Below are positions 58,899 through 64,000 of a stretch of 64,000 bases of DNA, piece after piece; the stretch's first letter is position 1; every line of letters starts with the position of its first letter. This DNA comes from a bacterium (GTDB lineage: Bacteria > Zhuqueibacterota > Zhuqueibacteria > Residuimicrobiales > Oceaniaggregativiventaceae). The position numbers and the translations under genes are program-made. A model generated the notes under the pieces. That model was not told where the DNA came from, searched no databases, and saw only the letters and a program-made list of their open reading frames with translations. Location: the NCBI GenBank assembly GCA_029565675.1, contig JAKQNP010000007.1, positions 1 through 64,000 on the forward strand. The letters run 5' to 3'.

Positions 58899-60005
58899 AT
58901 GGAACGGCAATTTAAAACTCTTTTTTTGCGCCTGCTGCAAAGCCTGGCACGGGCACCGAAAGCGGCCTTTGCCGACCTGGCCGCCAATCCGCCAAAGCGG
59001 ATTTTGGTCATTCGTCAGCACGACCAACTCGGTGATTTTCTGCTTTCCACACCTGTCTTTCGCGCTCTGCGGGCATTTTATCCGTCTGCGGAAATATCGG
59101 TTGTGGCGAGGCCCTATTCCGCAGCTCTGGCAATGCACAACCGCTATATCGACCAGGTCATTGTCTTTCACGACCAATTTCGGCAATGGAATCTTTCCTA
59201 TGCCAGCCAATTCTGGCGCCAATTGCGCCAGGATTTTGACCTCGCTGTGGTTTTGAACACTGTTTCACATTCGCTTTCCAGTGATCTCATTGCGAGATTT
59301 TCCGGAGCGCGCTTCATTCTTGGCTCTGACCAACCGCGGTTTGTTGGCCTTGAACATAACTTTTTTTACAATCTCATCGCGCCTTATCGGGATCTGCCCC
59401 TGCCCCAAAACGAAAAGAACCTCGATATTGTTCGTGCGATCGGCGCGGATACCGCTGATCATTCGGAACACATGACATTGTTGCAGGAAGAAAGGCAGCA
59501 TGCGGCTGAAAGACTGCAAAAAAGCGGCTGGAACGCTGAACGACCGCTGGTCGCTCTGCACCCTGGTGCCGGCAAAATCCTGAATCGCTGGCCGGCGCAA
59601 TACTTTGCCCAAGTTGCCAATCGCTTGGCAGCAATGTCCAATTGCCAGTTTTTTGTTACCTGGGGGCCAGCTGAGGATGAACTGGCAACCAACCTGATGC
59701 AAAACCTGCAAACCGAGGCAATAAGCTTTCAATGTCGAGACATCCGCGAATTGGCAGCCATACTTTCACATGCAAGTTTATTCATCTGTAATGACACCGG
59801 CGTGATGCACCTCGCTGCCGCGGTCGATACACCCTTAATCGCCATCTTTGGTCCTACACCGCCGGAAGAATGGAAACCGGTCGGTGACCGCTTTGTTTCG
59901 CTTCGCGCACCAGACCATCGCTGCGAATCCGTTGCGGTTGAGGAGGTTGTCTCACAGGCGATGGGCATGCTGAAAATGTACCCTGTGGCAGAGAAAGCCG
60001 GGTGA
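58899..60005 (+). CDS. Heptosyltransferase-like glycosyltransferase (GT9)
   Basis: 368 aa from ATG 58899 (GTG 58890 also possible; no clear ribosome-binding site). PKRILVIRQHDQLGDFLLST is the ADP-heptose:LPS heptosyltransferase start, with VALHPGAGKILNRWPAQYFA and ICNDTGVMHLAAAVDTPLIA. Adds heptose-type sugars to LPS inner core; the acceptor cannot be named. Confidence 0.85.
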   Translation: MERQFKTLFLRLLQSLARAPKAAFADLAANPPKRILVIRQHDQLGDFLLSTPVFRALRAFYPSAEISVVARPYSAALAMHNRYIDQVIVFHDQFRQWNLSYASQFWRQLRQDFDLAVVLNTVSHSLSSDLIARFSGARFILGSDQPRFVGLEHNFFYNLIAPYRDLPLPQNEKNLDIVRAIGADTADHSEHMTLLQEERQHAAERLQKSGWNAERPLVALHPGAGKILNRWPAQYFAQVANRLAAMSNCQFFVTWGPAEDELATNLMQNLQTEAISFQCRDIRELAAILSHASLFICNDTGVMHLAAAVDTPLIAIFGPTPPEEWKPVGDRFVSLRAPDHRCESVAVEEVVSQAMGMLKMYPVAEKAG

Positions 60006-60038
60006 GCAAACTAACCGCTTTGCCAGCCAATAAAACTG

Positions 60039-60066
60039 TTGACCTTTATTTTTAGATTTCTATCTT
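60039..60066 (+). promoter_or_regulatory. Promoter-like element before the structured region
   Basis: TTGACC (60039-60044), 16-base spacer, TATCTT (60061-60066). The -10 is identical to that of the rplU promoter at 42354. Predicted start near 60073. Confidence 0.6.
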
Positions 60067-60072
60067 AAATCA

Positions 60073-60290
60073 CAGACCGAATGAGTGCTGCATGGAAAAA
60101 ATATGTTGCATCTTGGTTAGGCAATACTTATTTTCGCGGCCATAGGGACCTGGATGCGGTGCAAAGCACCGAATGACCAACGAAATCAAAGGCACTGTGA
60201 AGCACAAAAGTGCCAAAAGGACTTTTCCATAACTGCGTAGATTGTTGTAGATGGTAAATGCCGTGATTCGGTCAACACCGAATCACGGGG
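60073..60290 (+). ncRNA. Candidate structured RNA or 5' leader
   Basis: Nested pairings: ATGGAAAA 60092-60099 with TTTTCCAT 60223-60230; inside it TTGGTTA 60113-60119 with TGACCAA 60174-60180 (one G-T), which encloses CGGTGC/GCACCG 60157-60162 with 60166-60171; beside it GGCACT/AGTGCC 60191-60196 with 60209-60214. Then a perfect 12-base-pair hairpin, CCGTGATTCGGT with ACCGAATCACGG (60261-60272, 60277-60288). No T run follows, so it could be a leader of the acidic-protein gene instead of an independent RNA. I recognise no known RNA class. Confidence 0.45.
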
Positions 60291-60366
60291 GTAAGTGTCT
60301 GGGAGGAATTGATCTGCTTATTCCCCAAAGGTTATTTATTCTAACTAGTAACTTTAATAAGGATTT

Positions 60367-60771
60367 ATGGATATGCCAAATTTCATCGATGATAGCGACG
60401 ATCGCGAGGAGCAATTCTCTGCTTCAATGCGAGGCGACAACGACGAGTTTGAGGAGGATGACGTCCCTCTCGATGAAAATGATGAGGACGAATGGGACGA
60501 AGATGCCGATGAAGAAGAGGCTGACTGGGTAGAGGACGAACAAGTGGTCGAAGAGGGTGACGAGGAGGAAGAAGACTCGGAATGGGATGCGTCCTGGGAA
60601 GCGGAAGCGGAAGAGGAAGAGGAAGAAGAAGATGAGGAAGAGGAAGAAGAGGATGATGACGAGGAAGAAGAAGATTGGGAGCTTGACGAAGAGGACGAAG
60701 AGTGGGATGAGTCAGAAGAGGATTGGCTGGAAGGTACTCCAGAGTGGGAAGGTGATGATGACTGGGAGTAG
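60367..60771 (+). CDS. Hyperacidic Trp-rich protein of unknown function
   Basis: 134 aa from ATG 60367 (AAGGA three bases closer than ideal; ATG 60373 also possible). 84 residues are Asp or Glu, there are only two Arg, no Lys or His, and nine Trp. Trp recur within acidic blocks (DEWDE, ADWVED, DSEWDASWE, EDWEL, DEEWDE, EEDWLEG, PEWEG, DDWE). Low complexity, no signal peptide, no known domain. The codon-biased open frame, ribosome-binding site and clear stop support a real gene. The antisense Ser-rich frame is a shadow. Confidence 0.7.
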   Translation: MDMPNFIDDSDDREEQFSASMRGDNDEFEEDDVPLDENDEDEWDEDADEEEADWVEDEQVVEEGDEEEEDSEWDASWEAEAEEEEEEEDEEEEEEDDDEEEEDWELDEEDEEWDESEEDWLEGTPEWEGDDDWE

Positions 60772-60785
60772 CCCGGCCAGAGCGG

Positions 60786-61259
60786 TTGCTTTCTTATTGG
60801 TATCGAATTGATTCCGGGGATTTGTTGAAGAGAGAATATCCAAGATATCCGCGAGTTGCAGCAGGTGCTGTTTGTTTTTATCAGGGAAAGCTTTTGCTGA
60901 TTCAGCGCGGCAACAATCCACAAAAGGGAAGATGGACTTTTCCCGGTGGAGCGGTGCGGGTAGGGGAGAGCTTGGCTGATGCCGCACGGCGCGAAGTGGC
61001 GGAAGAATGCGGCATAGTTTGCAAAATTAATGATTTGATTGACTTAACTGAATACATTGAGCCAGACGAAACCGGCAAGATCCAATATCATTATATCATC
61101 GCTGATTTTTTAGCCGATTATGTGGCGGGAGAATTGCAGGCTGCCAGCGACAGTACAGATGCACGTTGGTTTGAGTTGTCTGAGGTGGCAAATTTGCCGA
61201 CAACTACGGGTCTCAACAAAACGATCGAAAAGGCGCTGCACAAGCGCAAAATGATATGA
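60786..61259 (+). CDS. NUDIX hydrolase
   Basis: 157 aa with a TTG start at 60786 that lacks a clear ribosome-binding site; an internal TTG near 60822 is an alternative. The Nudix box is complete at residues 55-77: G-x5-E-x7-REVAEECG. Text before it (GAVCFYQGKLLLIQRGNNPQ) is the usual sheet. Hydrolyses a nucleoside diphosphate linked to another group; it lacks features that would name a substrate. In a glycan cluster a sugar-nucleotide role is possible. Stop overlaps the next start. Confidence 0.87.
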   Translation: MLSYWYRIDSGDLLKREYPRYPRVAAGAVCFYQGKLLLIQRGNNPQKGRWTFPGGAVRVGESLADAARREVAEECGIVCKINDLIDLTEYIEPDETGKIQYHYIIADFLADYVAGELQAASDSTDARWFELSEVANLPTTTGLNKTIEKALHKRKMI

Positions 61260-62365
61260 ACCCTATGCATTCATCCAAGCCCGGGACAAAGGTTGCCGGG
61301 CTTTTTCATCCGCAGCCGCCAATTCAGGGAGCAGAAAAGATTTTGCTCATCAAGCTGCGCGCGATCGGCGATGTGGTCATGTCAACAGTGGTACTGGACA
61401 ATCTTCGCGCCCATTTTCCTCACGCACAAATCGATTTTCTTACCGAAGCCTTTTGCCGGGATTTGTTGATCGACCATCCGGTTGTTCGCCGAGTGTTTGT
61501 TTTGCCGAAAAAGGACCGGAGCGTTTGGTTGCGGCTGCACCGCTGGAAAGAATCGCTGCACCTGCTGATGGACATCCGACGGGAAAAGTATGATCTGGTC
61601 TTTGACTTTTTTGGCAATCCGCGAAGCGCCTGGTTGACCCTGTTTAGCGGTGCGTCCCATCGCATCGGTTATGATTTTCGCCTGCGCAGTTTGGCTTATA
61701 ATGTCGTGGTTCCCTCACGTGCGGATCAGCTGCATGAGGTGGAATGGCATCTGGATGCTCTGAGTGCGATAGGTGTGCCGATCGTTGCACGCAACCCTCG
61801 TTTGGTCGTTTCATCCGACTGCAAGATCGCCGACCACTTTTGGACGCAAAACCGGCTTGCCGGGAAACGGATTATCGGTTTTAATTTTTCCGGTGGGTGG
61901 CCGGCTAAGCGTTGGCCGTTGGAAAAATTCGCTGAATTGGCGATGCTGTTGCAACGGGATTTTGCCCCGCACTTCGTTTTGATTTGGGGACCGGGCGAAA
62001 AAACGGCGGCTGATCAGCTGCAGAAAATGATCGGTTCCTCTGCCATTGCTCTGCCCCCGACCGACCTAAAGGAGCTGGGCTGTTTTCTACCGAGGCTTGA
62101 TCTGCTGGTGTCCACGGATTCTGGTCCGATGCACATCGCCGCGGCACTGGGCACTCCCTGTGTGGGACTCTTTGGACCCACACGTCCCCAACAACAAGGA
62201 CCCTACGGCGAACCACACGAAGTGGTCTGTCAGAACGAGCTGAGTTGCCTGGGATGCAATCGCACAGATTGTCCGGACATCCGTTGCATGTTACAGCTCG
62301 CCCCGTCAAGGGTTCTGGAAGCAGTGCATCGATGCGTGAAAAAAAACAGGCTTTGGGCATCATGA
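61256..62365 (+). CDS. Heptosyltransferase-like glycosyltransferase (GT9)
   Basis: 369 aa, ATG overlapping the NUDIX stop by four bases. GT9 motifs: KILLIKLRAIGDVVMSTVVL, NFSGGWPAKRWPLEKFAELA and VSTDSGPMHIAAALGTPCVG. Cysteines at the C-terminal end (CLGCNRTDCPDIRC) are common in WaaF/WaaC-like proteins of this phylum range. Probably transfers a heptose in LPS core. Confidence 0.87.
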   Translation: MNPMHSSKPGTKVAGLFHPQPPIQGAEKILLIKLRAIGDVVMSTVVLDNLRAHFPHAQIDFLTEAFCRDLLIDHPVVRRVFVLPKKDRSVWLRLHRWKESLHLLMDIRREKYDLVFDFFGNPRSAWLTLFSGASHRIGYDFRLRSLAYNVVVPSRADQLHEVEWHLDALSAIGVPIVARNPRLVVSSDCKIADHFWTQNRLAGKRIIGFNFSGGWPAKRWPLEKFAELAMLLQRDFAPHFVLIWGPGEKTAADQLQKMIGSSAIALPPTDLKELGCFLPRLDLLVSTDSGPMHIAAALGTPCVGLFGPTRPQQQGPYGEPHEVVCQNELSCLGCNRTDCPDIRCMLQLAPSRVLEAVHRCVKKNRLWAS

Positions 62366-63144
62366 AAAAGCTTTCTGTCATTGTCATCACGAAAAATGAA
62401 GAAGAAAATATCCGGGCTTGCCTTGAGAGTGTTCGTCAAGCCGATGAAATTGTTGTCGTCGACGCAGAGAGCACCGATCGCACACGCGCTATCTGTCACG
62501 AGTTCACCGATAAAATTTACATTCGCGCTTGGGATGGTTTTGCTGCGCAAAAGCAATTTGCGCTTGATCAGGCAACCCATGAGTGGGTGCTCAGCCTCGA
62601 TGCAGATGAACGGGTGCGTCCGGAATTGTGGCAAGAGATCCTGATTCTGCTCAAAGGCGGAACGGATTTCGATGGTTTCCGCATCGCTCGGCGGTCCTAT
62701 TTTATGGGCAAATGGATGCGTTACGGAGGCTGGTATCCCGGATATCAGGTGCGGCTTTTTCGCCGCAACCGAACCGGCCTAAGCTCTGCAAGGGTGCATG
62801 AAGGCTTTTTGGTTGAAGGCCGGATTGGTACCCTGACACAAGACCTCGATCACTTTTCCCATCCTACGCTGTTCCACAGCCTGGAAAAACTCAACCGTTA
62901 CTCAACCCTCGAAGCTCTGGATCGGCTGGATCGCAAGCGAGTGCGGCCAAGCCATTTTATCACCCATCCGCTCTCTGCGTTTTTGCATAAATTTATCGTG
63001 CAACGAGCTTTTTTGGATGGCTTTTATGGCTTTTTGTTGAGTTGGATAAGTGCTCTGGTCAAAATGGCGCTTTATATGAAGATCTGGTATTATCAACAAC
63101 TGCCTGCTGAAACATTGCAGCAGCGGCAAAAGGAGATGGTTTAA
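62362..63144 (+). CDS. Glycosyltransferase GT2, WaaE/KdtX-like (copy 1)
   Basis: 260 aa from ATG 62362, overlapping the previous stop by four bases. GT2 motifs: LSVIVITKNEEENIRACLES, VVVDAESTDRT, and the donor metal DADE in LSLDADERVRPELW. The C-terminal half (GGWYPGYQVRLFRRNRTGLS, KFIVQRAFLDGFYGFLLSWI) matches LPS core enzymes of the WaaE/KdtX group. A frame extension upstream to 62245 is not real. Confidence 0.87.
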   Translation: MKKLSVIVITKNEEENIRACLESVRQADEIVVVDAESTDRTRAICHEFTDKIYIRAWDGFAAQKQFALDQATHEWVLSLDADERVRPELWQEILILLKGGTDFDGFRIARRSYFMGKWMRYGGWYPGYQVRLFRRNRTGLSSARVHEGFLVEGRIGTLTQDLDHFSHPTLFHSLEKLNRYSTLEALDRLDRKRVRPSHFITHPLSAFLHKFIVQRAFLDGFYGFLLSWISALVKMALYMKIWYYQQLPAETLQQRQKEMV

Positions 63145-63911
63145 TGCTCCTTTCGGTCATTGTCATCACCTATAACGAAGAAAAGAATATTGCCGCCTGC
63201 CTGGAAAGTGTCGCCTGGGCGGATGAAATCATCGTGGTCGATTCAAAAAGTCCGGATCGCACAGTCGAGATAGCCAGACAGTACACAGAGCATGTCTATA
63301 GCACGGATTTCATGGGCTATGCCGCCAACAAAAATTTCGCCCTGGCTCATGCCTCCGGGGATTGGGTCTTATGGCTCGATGCTGACGAAAGAGTGACGCC
63401 TGAGTTGGCGCAAGAGATTCGTCACACCCTTGACCAACCGTCTGCTGTGCACGGTTACGAAATCAGCCGCAAGGCTTTTTTCCTGGGCCGCTGGATTCGC
63501 CATTGCGGCTGGTATCCTGGTTATGTTTTGCGTTTGTTTCGCCGAGAATCGGGTCGATTCAATGACCGCAAGGTACACGAGGGATTGGAACTCAGCGGTG
63601 AGCGCAGGCGGCTGCATAATGACTTGCTGCATTTTACCGATATGGACCTGGAACACTATTTCGACAAATTCAACCAGTATACTTCGCTGGCAGCTGAAGA
63701 TTTGGCGGATAAGCAGCGGCATGCGAGGTTGTGGGATCTGCTGCTGCGACCGACCTTTTTGTTTATCAAGATGTATCTGTTCAAACGCGGTTTTCTCGAC
63801 GGCGTGCAAGGATGGATGCTTTGCCTGCTCTCGTCTGCCTATGTTGCTGTCAAATATGCCAAATTATGGGAGCTCAACCATTCGGAATCAGGAGCAATGC
63901 TTCCTCGTTGA
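63144..63911 (+). CDS. Glycosyltransferase GT2, WaaE/KdtX-like (copy 2)
   Basis: 255 aa; the ATG shares its A with the TAA of copy 1. Clear paralogue: LSVIVITYNEEKNIAACLES, VVDSKSPDRT, WLDADERVTPELA and the same GGWYPGYVLRLFRRESGRFN-like block. Divergence in the acceptor half suggests a different acceptor sugar or position. Last gene in the window. Confidence 0.87.
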   Translation: MLLSVIVITYNEEKNIAACLESVAWADEIIVVDSKSPDRTVEIARQYTEHVYSTDFMGYAANKNFALAHASGDWVLWLDADERVTPELAQEIRHTLDQPSAVHGYEISRKAFFLGRWIRHCGWYPGYVLRLFRRESGRFNDRKVHEGLELSGERRRLHNDLLHFTDMDLEHYFDKFNQYTSLAAEDLADKQRHARLWDLLLRPTFLFIKMYLFKRGFLDGVQGWMLCLLSSAYVAVKYAKLWELNHSESGAMLPR

Positions 63912-63916
63912 AATCG

Positions 63917-64000
63917 TTGCGTTGTTGCAAAAAATGATGTATCTTAACTTTCGTAATTGTTGATATCTGTTTTCGGTGCGCAGCACCGGATCTTAAAGAA
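63917..64000 (+). promoter_or_regulatory. Promoter-like element and hairpin at the window end
   Basis: TTGCGT (63917-63922), 17-base spacer, TATCTT (63940-63945). Then a CGGTGC/GCACCG hairpin (63974-63979 with 63983-63988, three-base loop) with the same stem as the one at 60157. Probably the leader of a gene beyond the window. Confidence 0.4.

Larger units (their letters stand above)
60006..60366 (+). other. 361-base gap: promoter-like element plus highly structured region
   Basis: Holds the promoter-like pair at 60039-60066, nested helices at 60092-60230, a perfect 12-base-pair hairpin at 60261-60288, and the AAGGA site of the next gene. No protein-coding gene found on either strand. See the ncRNA entry. 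Confidence 0.6.

Noticed and set aside
60073-60290. Identification as 6S RNA, tmRNA, SRP RNA or RNase P RNA
   Set aside because: I looked for the conserved tags (resume codons and CCA end, GGAAGCAGCC-type SRP loop, RNase P core sequences) and saw none; the fold is branched instead of a long bulged rod as in 6S RNA.
60354-60923. Poly-Ser minus-strand frame
   Set aside because: It is the antisense of the acidic Glu/Asp codons (GAG/GAA give CTC/TTC; frame-shifted Ser). It spans two unrelated + strand genes and has no ribosome-binding site.

Overview
The window is one uninterrupted stretch of bacterial chromosome in which every gene I can support lies on the + strand. It looks like a Gram-negative member of the FCB side of the bacterial tree (the Calditrichota / KSB1 / Ignavibacteria neighbourhood is my guess, at phylum level only). 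The reasons are: complete lipopolysaccharide (Kdo, Lpt, heptosyltransferase-type) gene sets; a PorV/PorQ-like outer membrane protein; a secreted protein ending in a type IX secretion / FlgD-like tail with the YPNPFN motif; an Rnf complex; and 2-oxoacid:ferredoxin oxidoreductase. Start codons are often TTG, even in ribosomal genes. Several good sigma70-type promoters can be read (TTGACA-17-TATCTT, TTGACT-17-TATATT).

Region 1 (1-15.66 kb) is the S10-spc-alpha superoperon in textbook order: end of tuf, rpsJ to rplO, secY, adk, map, infA, rpmJ, rpsM, rpsK, rpsD, rpoA, rplQ, closed by a clear intrinsic terminator. rpmJ (38 aa) is a short gene that is easily missed. Region 2 (15.7-19.9 kb) holds three envelope proteins: a lipoprotein with two DNRLRE-like modules, a PorV/PorQ-like barrel, and a TPR lipoprotein behind a long structured leader.

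Region 3 (20.1-31.3 kb) holds glyA, nrdR, rnfC-D-G-E-A without rnfB, tatC, a PHP phosphoesterase, a ferredoxin-ASKHA (DUF4445, RACo-like) protein and an M24 peptidase. Region 4 (31.3-38 kb) pairs a large repeat-bearing, tail-fibre-like secreted protein with a small T9SS-tail protein, then a metallo-beta-lactamase-fold hydrolase and a ferredoxin oxidoreductase operon whose beta and gamma subunits are fused. Reduced ferredoxin from that enzyme is the natural electron donor for Rnf, so regions 3 and 4 together suggest ferredoxin-linked energy conservation.

Region 5 (38-43.2 kb) is a radical SAM/DUF2344 fusion, RNase G, and rplU-rpmA with their own strong promoter, structured leader and terminator. 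Region 6 (43.6-55.6 kb) is gatC, kdsB, pyrG, kdsA, kdsD, lptC, lptA, lptB, rpoN, hslV, hslU, argF: synthesis and activation of Kdo, then the LPS export machine, then regulation and proteolysis. Region 7 (55.6-63.9 kb) is a glycan assembly cluster: a FemAB/GNAT-like protein, two GT4-type enzymes, two GT9 heptosyltransferase-like enzymes, a NUDIX hydrolase and two tandem paralogous GT2 enzymes.

The most unusual stretch is 60.0-60.8 kb. A promoter-like element there precedes about 200 bases that fold into nested helices (candidate structured RNA), followed by a gene for a 134-residue protein that is 63% Asp/Glu with nine Trp and no Lys. I found no tRNA, rRNA, CRISPR array, insertion sequence or prophage.
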